From NCBI RefSeq assembly GCF_001679665.1, contig NZ_CP013244.1, forward strand, positions 62,001 through 126,000: DNA of 64,000 bases, read 5' to 3'. Origin of the DNA: Candidatus Viadribacter manganicus. GTDB lineage: Bacteria > Pseudomonadota > Alphaproteobacteria > Caulobacterales > Aquidulcibacteraceae. The notes under the pieces were generated by a model. It was given only the letters and a program-made list of their open reading frames with translations, was not told the origin of the DNA and searched no databases. A program made the position numbers and the translations under genes. This document shows positions 1 through 6,565 of the stretch, one piece after another; position 1 is the stretch's first letter, and the number at the start of each line of letters is the position of its first letter.

Positions 1-230
1 CGAAGCTGGGCAAGGCAGGATCGTGTCATCTCTTTCGCCACGCCGCGGCGACGCACATGCTGGAGAACGGTGCAGACATTCGCTTCATTCAGGCAATGCT
101 TGGCCATGAGAGCTTGGATACGACGCGTATCTACACGCACGTCAGTATCGGTCCCTTAGCGTCTGTTCACGCAAGGACCCATCCTGCCGCCAGGTTCAAC
201 GAGTGGGATTCTACTCCTCCGTCTGCTTAG
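1..230 (+). CDS. Tyrosine recombinase, 3' end only (left edge cut)
   Basis: Only the last 75 codons are in the window; the reading frame begins at base 3. The visible part is the catalytic core end of a phage-integrase/XerC-D type recombinase: HLFRH gives the HxxR box, GHESLDTT the second histidine, and RIYTHV the nucleophilic tyrosine. It is a paralogue of the complete recombinase at 5340-6350: the protein is almost identical through PAARF, but most codons differ synonymously, so this is not a fresh duplication. The last residues ([10 protein letters not shown]) diverge. It lies just upstream of the first Rhs cassette and in the same direction. Whether the full gene is intact cannot be seen. 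Confidence 0.9.
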   Translation, partial: KLGKAGSCHLFRHAAATHMLENGADIRFIQAMLGHESLDTTRIYTHVSIGPLASVHARTHPAARFNEWDSTPPSA

Positions 231-293
231 CACGGCGCTTGACAAGAACGCGCGCGATGGCCGGCGCGTAGCGTTCTTGAGAGTCTGCAATAG

Positions 294-344
294 GCCGCAT
301 AACGGACGCTGATTGGAAAGGGCCGAATGACCGGCTTCGGCGAA
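294..344 (+). repeat. Recombinase-downstream repeat, copy 1
   Basis: About 50 bases lying 63 bases after the recombinase stop. They match the segment 55 bases after the second recombinase stop (6405-6458) in the order GCC-CATA-CGGACGCT, GAAA-GG-CGA-TGAC, CCGGCGAA, with scattered mismatches. It is noncoding. It may be the conserved end or recombination site of the recombinase-bearing unit; that is an inference. Confidence 0.5.
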
Positions 345-410
345 CGTGAGCCGAATTGACGAGCAGGGCGCCAACGGCAGGATTGCGGCGCGACGGTCAC
401 TCGAGAAAAA

Positions 411-995
411 TTGCGATTGGCCCGGCACGACCCGCTCAATTGGGCGGACCCTACCGGCCGCCAAGTGGCTATTCCATTGCCACTTCCTCCTCCTCCGATC
501 GCAGGGCCCCAGCCTGGCCAAGAACCTCTAGGACCAACACTCGGCGAAATCGGCGACAACATTCGAAACGCCGTCACGGAATTTGCTGACTCGATAACTC
601 GCACGGATGAGCAACGTGGATTTTTGTTCCGTGGCCTCTCAACGCGAGATGTAGCCCAACTGGGGGCAGGTGAACCGATCCAAGCAAACAATCCGTACGG
701 AAACATAACCCCGGAGCAGCACGTTGAGTTTGGAAGCGGTGACTCCCAATATATCTCTATGACCAAAGACGAGGGCATAGCGCAGACCTATGCTACAACG
801 GGTGGCACTCCCTCCGGCTTAGTCGCCACCATCGACCCGAGGCGCCTGACAACACCCGCGCTTGATGTGTCAGTTCCCGGCGCGCTTGATGATCGCGTCG
901 CACAGGCAATGGCGACTAGCCAACAAGAAGTCCTTGCTGTGGGCCATATTCCGAGAGAAGCGATTGTCCGGATCGAGCCAGCGCAACCGCGGTGA
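411..995 (+). CDS. Orphan Rhs C-terminal toxin cassette 1, ADP-ribosyltransferase-like
   Basis: The product begins with the end of an Rhs core, DPLNWADPTGR, with no Rhs repeats before it, so this is a displaced Rhs C-terminal tip. The TTG at 411 is only the first possible start; the cassette may not be expressed alone. After a Pro-rich linker the toxin domain shows FLFRGLST (conserved Arg), QYISMTKDEG (Ser), VATIDP, and SQQEVLAVG (a QxE). That R-S-QxE order fits the R-S-E class of ADP-ribosyltransferases, as in many polymorphic toxins. This is motif-level recognition; the family is not certain. The stop overlaps the next gene (GTGA at 992-995), the usual toxin-immunity arrangement. About 194 residues. 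Confidence 0.6.
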   Translation: MRLARHDPLNWADPTGRQVAIPLPLPPPPIAGPQPGQEPLGPTLGEIGDNIRNAVTEFADSITRTDEQRGFLFRGLSTRDVAQLGAGEPIQANNPYGNITPEQHVEFGSGDSQYISMTKDEGIAQTYATTGGTPSGLVATIDPRRLTTPALDVSVPGALDDRVAQAMATSQQEVLAVGHIPREAIVRIEPAQPR

Positions 996-1357
996 TTTGT
1001 ATGACAAACAATGATTTGCTCGACGACATTCGTAGCGGCTGGAGAATCGGCCGTCCCGGAAGCGATCAGGAAGGGTGCATCACCGCACTCCGCCACAATG
1101 ACGCTCGGATCGCGGACATTGAACGGCTTCTTGATGTACTGAGAAAGATTGAACCTTCCGACCAGCTTGACCGCGCGCTCGTCGCTGAATGTTGGAGCCT
1201 TCCCTACTACATGCGAGGCTTTGTGCAGGCGTCATCCTTTGACGAAGGCGTCAAAGCGCAGCTGGGCCGTTTGGAACTGGCGATCGTTGTTGAGCTACAG
1301 AGAATTCTGGGAGTTCCGCGAGAGGTTTTGGATTTCACGAATTGGACGAAACCCTGA
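992..1357 (+). CDS. Probable immunity protein for cassette 1
   Basis: An acidic, mainly helical-looking protein of 121 residues (from GTG 992, overlapping the toxin stop by 4 bases) or 118 residues from ATG 1001. I do not recognise the family. It has no signal peptide or membrane segment, which fits a cytosolic partner that neutralises an enzyme toxin. Position directly after the toxin and translational overlap are the grounds for calling it immunity. The immunity role is inferred from context only. Confidence 0.55.
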   Translation: MICMTNNDLLDDIRSGWRIGRPGSDQEGCITALRHNDARIADIERLLDVLRKIEPSDQLDRALVAECWSLPYYMRGFVQASSFDEGVKAQLGRLELAIVVELQRILGVPREVLDFTNWTKP

Positions 1358-1558
1358 TTGGGCGCGCGCTTTGCACGCATCTCGGCGCACGCATGAAGGC
1401 TGCCGCGAACACGCCCGTCCCGCTTCGAACCGTGCTCCAACAGCGCCGCGCATGCAGTCTGAAAAGTGCTTCTTTGGAAATTTTTGCGAAACGGGGCAGC
1501 GCATCGAGGCGCCGCGCCGCTTACGCATTTGTCGCGTCAGGGAAAATGCCTGAATCTA

Positions 1559-2368
1559 CGAAAGTCGCGTCAGGAGCAACAGTTCCTGCAAACTGATCCC
1601 GTCGGCTACGAAGACGATCTGAACCTCTATCAGTACGTCGGGAATGATCCGCTGAACGTGAGCGACCCGACCGGTCGTGAGGGTGCGACCGTCGCGTTGG
1701 GCTGTCACCCGAATTGCCCTCAGATCACCGCCGAGCAGACAGCCGCCTTCGGAAATTTTGTAGCCGATGTTACGCCCGTCGTCGGCGATGTAAGGGGTGT
1801 TGCCGAGTTTGCGGCCCGTCCGACCATCGGAGGCGCGGTAGGCATCGTCGCCGGCTTGGCTCCTGGAGGAGATGCGGCGCGTCCGGCGATCCGCGAGGGT
1901 GTGGATGCGGCTGTTGAGGGCGGCCAGGCGTTCTTCCGTGGAGCACGTGGTGCGGATGCCCCGTCATTTACTGCGCGGCCGGGTGAGTTCCGAGTGACTC
2001 CAGAGGGAACCGTGCAGCCCGGGCGAGGCGTGTCCGTTTTCGACAACGCCGCGAGCGTCGAACAACGAGGATTCACGGCTCACGAAATTGATCCGGGCAG
2101 CGTCCCTGACTCACTCCAGATTACTCAGCGTGGTGCCGACCCGTCGCACTACGAAATATCTCCGGCGTCTGGCGCGAATTTAACGCCTGAGCAGTTCCAG
2201 GACGCGCTGAGCTGCATTCGCTGCAAGAGCATGAGACAAGAGCAGGATGAGGTGAAGTATGCTACGATCAGCCTGTCGAATGGCATCGACAAAAACCCAT
2301 GGCAAGCGAGAGGCCGCGTGGGCGGGGTGCGGCTAGAGCACGAAGGCCGCCGCAGGAGGGCGTCTTGA
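1559..2368 (+). pseudogene. Orphan Rhs C-terminal cassette 2, Tse2-like toxin with fused immunity remnant
   Basis: The open frame has no convincing start. It enters the Rhs tip at 1583 ([21 protein letters not shown]), passes an Ala/Gly-rich pretoxin stretch, then carries a domain resembling Pseudomonas Tse2: GVSVFDNAA, IDPGSVPDSLQI, SHYEISPASG, matching Tse2's SVFDRAG, IPPDLKV and THYTIMPA in order and spacing. Tse2 is a cytosolic ADP-ribosyltransferase-fold toxin with a bound immunity protein. The last ~35 codons (from about 2251) are not toxin: they read like the N-terminus of the neighbouring immunity protein, with ARGRVGGVRLEHEGR matching it. A one-base frame change near 2215-2245 would restore a toxin stop (TGA at about 2247) just before a GTG, so I read this as a frameshifted toxin fused to an old immunity copy. 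Confidence 0.6.
1583..1630 (+). repeat. Rhs core-tip repeat, copy A (direct)
   Basis: Encodes [16 protein letters not shown], the conserved end of an Rhs core. The same 48 bases occur inverted at 5158-5205 (about 2 mismatches) and, more diverged, inverted at 3758-3805. The shared sequence begins at the same base (TTCCTGCAAACTGA) in all three, although what lies upstream is mostly different. Confidence 0.85.
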
Positions 2369-2661
2369 CGAATATTGCAATCGACCTGCCCGACGACATC
2401 GACGAGGGCACATGGAAAGAAAAAGGTCGCGTTGGCGGAGTGCGGCTAGAGCACGAAGGCCGCCAATACACCCTTACATTTTACGATAGCGTCCGCCTTC
2501 AGCAGGACGCGCAGTCCGACGTGGAACTCAACGGTTACTTCCTTGAGCCGAATGCCGTGGTCGTCAGATCGATAGATAGACGTCACATCGAAGAGGCAAT
2601 TCGCGCCCTAGTCGACAAGGGCTGGCACCGAATGCTTCTGCCAGAAAAGAACGCCGAATAA
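2365..2661 (+). CDS. Probable Tse2-type immunity protein for cassette 2
   Basis: 98 residues from a TTG start at 2365, chosen because a strong AGGAGG ribosome site (about 2353-2358) sits 7 bases before it and because the homologous duplicated copy begins at the matching place. The start overlaps the end of the preceding frame (TGA 2366-2368). Sequence: MTNIAIDLPDDIDEG, then GRVGGVRLEHEGR, YTLTFYDSVRLQQD, and a C-terminal helix. No signal or membrane segment. Context (downstream of a Tse2-like toxin) supports the immunity role; the family itself is not recognised with certainty. Confidence 0.55.
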   Translation: MTNIAIDLPDDIDEGTWKEKGRVGGVRLEHEGRQYTLTFYDSVRLQQDAQSDVELNGYFLEPNAVVVRSIDRRHIEEAIRALVDKGWHRMLLPEKNAE

Positions 2662-2686
2662 GAGCCTCAATAACAGACGCAGAAAG

Positions 2687-2724
2687 GGCGTCCAGTCGGA
2701 CGCCGGAGTCCCTGTTGGCCAACA
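2687..2724. terminator. Hairpin and perfect palindrome between convergent cassettes
   Basis: GGCGTCC (2687-2693), a 4-base loop, and GGACGCC (2698-2704) form a 7-bp stem without a T tract. Nine bases later TGTTGGCCAACA (2713-2724) is a perfect 12-base palindrome. The pair sits exactly where the plus-strand cassettes meet the minus-strand ones. A bidirectional terminator is the simple reading; a recombination junction is possible. Confidence 0.4.
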
Positions 2725-2798
2725 AGGAATCGCAGGTCAAAGAGCGAGAGGCGTTAGCTTAGGAAGGCGTCCACGAGACCGGCAGCAGCTCACCTTAT

Positions 2799-3173
2799 TC
2801 ATGAGGCCGGTACAAACGCCATTGTCGCTTGCGCAGGAACACGGAGCACCCAGTTCTCATGCTTCGATGCGCAGAACACCTGCAGTTCGTCGCCACTGCT
2901 AATGGTCACGCCGATATCGAGCGAAGAACTGTTGTCTAGCACTCGAAAGCGAGTGACGCGCTCGCCGATCAAGTTCGCTGCAATCGCCTTTGCACTCTCG
3001 TCGTACGCTCCAACTCGCATGATGTAACCGCGCACTATTCTCCACGGAGCCGTGACTGACAGACTCCAGTCGGTGCCGCCCAGAAGCAATACGGGGTCGT
3101 CCCACTCGCTGCGTTCGATCCGCAAAGGGCAGGATTTGTCCGCCGCATCAATCCATGCATTAAGATCGGTCAT
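2799..3173 (-). CDS. Probable immunity protein for cassette 3
   Basis: 124 residues, starting [15 protein letters not shown] and rich in beta-type stretches ([23 protein letters not shown], in parts). Its ATG overlaps the toxin stop (ATGA, 3170-3173), so the pair is translationally coupled. No signal peptide. It resembles small immunity-type proteins that form mixed alpha/beta folds, but I cannot name the family. Function is inferred from position. Confidence 0.5.
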   Translation of the reverse strand: MTDLNAWIDAADKSCPLRIERSEWDDPVLLLGGTDWSLSVTAPWRIVRGYIMRVGAYDESAKAIAANLIGERVTRFRVLDNSSSLDIGVTISSGDELQVFCASKHENWVLRVPAQATMAFVPAS

Positions 3174-3835
3174 GGTCCTTGCTCAACGTGAGTCCTCTGA
3201 CGAACCCACTCTCGGCGCTCGGCCGCAGTAAGTCCTCTTGGGGGTTGTGGGGTTCGACCGTCGGGATTGACAGGACCGCCGTTTGCGTTTTCGAAAGATG
3301 CGCGACGGGGAGCTTCACCCGATGGTTCCATAGTTCTGACGGTGCTCCCATCTGGCATAGTATGTTCTATGCCAGGGCTTCTGGTCTCGCGACTCGGAAA
3401 TCCGGCCGCGTCGAACCCCTCACGCATCTGACGTTGACTTGTTGAAACGGCCGTACCTCCCGGGGTAACGATAAAGTCGGGTGCCCTGGCAGCGTCACCC
3501 ACAGCGTCTGCGGCTCGCTCAGCGCCCCGAGCGCCTTCGATCAGCCGCGCGCCGCCGCGAACAGCAAGACCGCCGCCGGTCGCGCCTGGCAATGCCAGGC
3601 TAGCAACATCGGCCGTCAGCGCGAGCCCGTTCTCCCAATTCAGACCATTGGACGCGATATCCGCCACATCCGCCGCGATGAACGCGATGTCGAGAGCGGA
3701 TTCCACATACCCACCGCTCGGGTCAGCGTTGTTCTGCGGGTCATTCCACGCGAAGGCGTAGAGGTTCAGGTCTTCCTCATATCCAACGGGGTCAGTTTGC
3801 AGGAAGTGATCGCTCTCACGTTGATTCCGGTATTT
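3170..3835 (-). pseudogene. Orphan Rhs C-terminal toxin cassette 3
   Basis: The frame is open from 3835 (right after an in-frame TAA) with no normal start. It reads [19 protein letters not shown], then [12 protein letters not shown], the end of an Rhs core. Next come a hydrophobic pretoxin stretch ([17 protein letters not shown]), an Ala/Gly-rich region, and a C-terminal domain with [51 protein letters not shown], and a basic end [14 protein letters not shown]. That end looks like a nuclease-type polymorphic toxin tip (charged, His near the C-terminus), but I cannot assign it. Paired with the immunity gene downstream by a 4-base overlap. A full Rhs gene would be needed for delivery, so this is listed as a fragment. 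Confidence 0.6.
3758..3805 (-). repeat. Rhs core-tip repeat, copy B (inverted)
   Basis: Minus-strand copy of the 48-base tip repeat seen at 1583-1630; codes [16 protein letters not shown] with roughly 7-8 base differences, mostly silent. Inverted relative to copy A and in the same direction as copy C. Confidence 0.8.
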
Positions 3836-3888
3836 TTACCGAGCACGAGTCTTGACGTGCAGGGCGTTGATGACCGTTCATTTGGGAC

Positions 3889-4200
3889 CTACTCCGTCGG
3901 ATTGTTCCACTCCGCATCAAACGCAGCGTGGATGCGATCCAGCGTCGACCGGCGGTCGTGACCGAAGCGTTCGTAAGCGACAGCGAGGTGACGCGCCACA
4001 TCAACTAGCAACAGTCCCTACATGCCGGGATCACTCCACATGCGATCGGACAACGACACGACCTGTCCTCCATCCGCGAGCCAGATGCGAATTAGCTCGG
4101 CCTTCTGCTTCGCGTCGATCGCGACCTGCGGGATGGGAAGTTCCTCTAGCTTTTTCATTTCACTCATCGTCCAAGAGGTGGTGTGCGCTGCGCGAGTCAT
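3889..4200 (-). pseudogene. DUF5076-type gene interrupted by an in-frame amber codon
   Basis: Reading from ATG 4200 (or 4165, MSEMKKLEELP): LPIPQVAIDAKQKAELIRIWLADGGQVVSLSDRMWSD (in parts), then TAG at 4018-4020, then in the same frame GLLLVDVARHLAVAYERF and RSTLDRIHAAFDAEWNNPTE before the real stop at 3889. The pattern and ~100-residue length match the DUF5076 family of alphaproteobacteria, in which I expect Trp at the TAG position (WGL/WGI), so a single TGG-to-TAG change explains it. The ATG overlaps the stop of the membrane gene upstream (ATGA, 4197-4200). It sits between two Rhs cassettes and looks like decay in the array. Confidence 0.7.
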
Positions 4201-4568
4201 CCACGCTCACTTCGTCGCATATTGATGAACCACAACGCCAACGAGATACCGAGATATGCGATGATGTAACCAAGTGGTCCCGCCAGCAGGACGAGTAGCC
4301 ACGGGAAATGCAAAGGCGACATGTTTAGCAGGATAAATGGCTGCGCAGCGGCGAACCAAACGGCAAATATGATCTTCGATGTGGTCGTTTGAGCGCCGAT
4401 TTGGCCGATCGCGACAAGAAGCAGGATCAAGAGCTGCGCCGTGATCCCCAAGGAGAACAGCCACACAACTACCTGCAAGTACATTTTCGCGCCGACGACA
4501 TAGGTCAAGGACCCGAGAAGAATCAGGACGTTTAGGGCAACAAGATTGGCTCTGCGCGCGCTCAACAT
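4197..4568 (-). CDS. Polytopic membrane protein, probable immunity for cassette 4
   Basis: 123 residues from ATG 4568 (MLSARRANLVALNV); an upstream ATG at 4631 in the same frame would overlap the toxin end but adds a charged non-membrane leader. Four hydrophobic segments are evident: LVALNVLILLGSLTYVV, VVVWLFSLGITAQLLILLLV, IIFAVWFAAAQPFILL, and PWLLVLLAGPLGYIIAYLGI. It directly follows the cassette-4 toxin. In contact or secreted toxin systems, membrane immunity proteins usually go with toxins that act in or through the membrane, so this is a hint to the partner's target. No family recognised. Confidence 0.5.
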   Translation of the reverse strand: MLSARRANLVALNVLILLGSLTYVVGAKMYLQVVVWLFSLGITAQLLILLLVAIGQIGAQTTTSKIIFAVWFAAAQPFILLNMSPLHFPWLLVLLAGPLGYIIAYLGISLALWFINMRRSERG

Positions 4569-4602
4569 GTCTTTATTCTCAAATCTAACCGAAGGTGCTG
4601 CT

Positions 4603-5250
4603 TCAGTGCGACCGCACCGGTCCCGGGCCATAAAGGCTTTCCGGCGGTGGCGGCGGGCTAGTGTCTATCGTTATTCCAACGCGCACGTCCGCGCCTGCTG
4701 TCACTCTCGCGTCTGGGCCGCCACTGCCCGTCACTCGATTTGCGTCGACCTCAGCACCGCCAAGAGAACCTGATGCAAGAGGCTCGACCCTTGGACCTTC
4801 AATACCCGTGCTTGTGCTTGCTTCCACAATCGTCAGCTTTCCTCCGATCTCGCCGCCAGGCCCAGGGTGAAAGGGCGCGGCACCGGCGGCACTCCCTTGT
4901 ACGCTAACGGCAATATCCGCCCCTGGTTCTGTCAGCGATCTTTGATCGTAAAAGCCTCCGCCTTCCACATTCAGCGCAGCTCCCCACCGAGGCCCGCCTT
5001 CAATCTGAAGCCGCGCCATGCCTGTGTCAGGATCGTAAGAAGCTTCGCCCTCTATGTGAAAACCCTCACCGTATGAGAGTTCCACGCGACCGAAAATGCC
5101 GTACTGCTCCATGCCAGTCGGATCAGCGTTATTCAGCGGGTCATTTCTGACGTAGGCATAGAGGTTCAGATCGTCTTCATATCCGACGGGATCAGTTTGC
5201 AGGAAATGATCCTGATCGGCCAGCCCTGTGGGGCAGGGGACTGATCCATC
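4603..5250 (-). pseudogene. Orphan Rhs C-terminal cassette 4, unknown Gly-rich effector
   Basis: Open from 5250, after an in-frame TAA at 5251-5253. It enters the Rhs tip as [20 protein letters not shown] and [11 protein letters not shown], and from Met 5112 reads [18 protein letters not shown]. The rest is Gly/Ala/Ser-rich with alternating beta-like stretches ([46 protein letters not shown]) and a Pro-rich end [12 protein letters not shown]. No catalytic motif is visible. The beta-rich, low-charge composition and the membrane protein encoded next suggest a membrane-acting effector, as inference only. No true start is seen, so it is treated as a displaced fragment. Confidence 0.55.
5158..5205 (-). 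repeat. Rhs core-tip repeat, copy C (inverted)
   Basis: Minus-strand copy of the tip repeat, differing from copy A (1583-1630) at only about 2 of 48 bases and encoding the same peptide. Copies A and C are therefore a nearly perfect inverted pair 3.5 kb apart. Confidence 0.85.
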
Positions 5251-5339
5251 TTAGCTTCAACTCTTGAGCGCACCGCGTCGCATTGGAACGCATTTTGTTG
5301 AGCCGCTGGCTGGTCAACAGCACTAGCGGAGCAACGACT

Positions 5340-6350
5340 ATGACGAACCGTCTCGATTCAGCCGAACCAACGGCAAGCCTGCAAGAGTATGACTCGACCG
5401 AAGAGAGCATGCTGAGTCTGCTGAAACGCTTCAGCGTTCACATGGCTGCTCGCAACTATTCCCCGTACACAATAGAGCAGCGGATCACCACGACCAACGC
5501 GTTTATCGCATGGGCGAACCTAACCCGCGTGAGTCGTCCGCGAGCGATTACCCGTGATCTCATCGAAGCGTATCGAATCCACTTGTTCAATCACCGCAAG
5601 GCGAACGGTGAACCACTCGGCGTGCGAACTCAGAGCGTGCGTTTGGTCGCCCTGCGATCATTCTTTCGATGGTTGGCGCGCGAAGGCATCATTGTGGCCG
5701 ACCCAAGTGCCGGTCTCGATCTGCCACGCGGTGAACGACGTCTACCCAGCACGATACTAACGCAAGATGAGGTCGAGGCGATCTTGGCTCTGCCTGACAT
5801 CACGACGCCGCTGGGTTTGCGCGATAGAGCGATACTTGAAACGCTCTACGTCACCGGCATACGCCGCTTGGAATTGACGAGGCTGCGACTGAGAGACGTC
5901 GATCACGCGCGGCAGCTACTTTTGGTTCGAAAGGGTAAGGGCAGCAAAGACCGAACGGTCCCCACAGGCGAACGCGCCCTGGCTTGGCTCCTTGCCTACC
6001 GCGAGATCGCGAGGCCGAAACTGATAGGAGTCGGGGACGCGGAGCAGCTCTTTCTCACCTCCTGGGGCACGCCAATACATCCAAAGAAATTGACCGCGAA
6101 AGTGAGCGGCTATGTTTCGGCGGCCAAGTTGGGCAAGGCCGGCTCGTGTCATCTTTTTCGACACGCAGCAGCGACGCACATGCTCGAAAACGGCGCCGAT
6201 ATCCGCTTTATCCAAGCCATGCTCGGGCATGAGAGTCTCGATACCACGCGCATTTACACGCACGTTAGCATCGGGCCTTTAGCATCGGTGCACGCGTCGA
6301 CACATCCGGCCGCGAGGTTCAAGGAGGGGGATGCTTGTCCGCCGGTGTAG
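5340..6350 (+). CDS. Tyrosine recombinase/integrase, complete
   Basis: 336 residues from ATG 5340 (MTNRLDSAEPTASL); an in-frame TTG at 5283 is less likely. N-terminal SAM-like DNA-binding domain (about residues 30-125, FSVHMAARNYSPYTIEQR), then the catalytic domain with all six signature residues: Arg in TGIRRLEL, Lys in GKGSKDR, HLFRH (HxxR), GHESLDTT and RIYTHV. This class cuts and rejoins DNA through the tyrosine, moving integrated elements or cassettes. Its tail THPAARF is shared with the partial copy at 1-230. It stands at the right edge of the Rhs cassette array and points away from it. A standalone recombinase of this kind is often part of a small mobile unit. Confidence 0.93.
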   Translation: MTNRLDSAEPTASLQEYDSTEESMLSLLKRFSVHMAARNYSPYTIEQRITTTNAFIAWANLTRVSRPRAITRDLIEAYRIHLFNHRKANGEPLGVRTQSVRLVALRSFFRWLAREGIIVADPSAGLDLPRGERRLPSTILTQDEVEAILALPDITTPLGLRDRAILETLYVTGIRRLELTRLRLRDVDHARQLLLVRKGKGSKDRTVPTGERALAWLLAYREIARPKLIGVGDAEQLFLTSWGTPIHPKKLTAKVSGYVSAAKLGKAGSCHLFRHAAATHMLENGADIRFIQAMLGHESLDTTRIYTHVSIGPLASVHASTHPAARFKEGDACPPV

Positions 6351-6404
6351 CCCTGGCAAGCCTCGGCGATGGGGCGGGCGACGCTTTGTCGGTGACCGAA
6401 ACAT

Positions 6405-6458
6405 GCCACATAGCGGACGCTCGGTAGAAACGGTCGAGTGACGACAACCGGCGAAAGC
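6405..6458 (+). repeat. Recombinase-downstream repeat, copy 2
   Basis: Counterpart of 294-344, 55 bases after the recombinase stop: CATAGCGGACGCT, GAAACGGTCGAGTGAC and CCGGCGAA blocks in the same order, with a few substitutions and small gaps. No gene in it. Confidence 0.5.
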
Positions 6459-6565
6459 AGGCCAAACTGGCGCGTTCCAGAGAATGGCAGGACTTGAGCG
6501 CCGCAGACATTCAGACACAATGGCGCCAGCGTTCTGGCTTTCAGATGGCGTCGGGAGGGTGAGTG

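Noticed and set aside
227..778. Long minus-strand open frame opposite cassette 1
   Set aside because: Its product is Pro/Arg/Ser-rich with no motif, and it overlaps the better-supported Rhs tip on the other strand.
2268..2471. Minus-strand frame across the duplicated immunity segment
   Set aside because: Opposite a clear repeat and ribosome site on the plus strand; no independent support.
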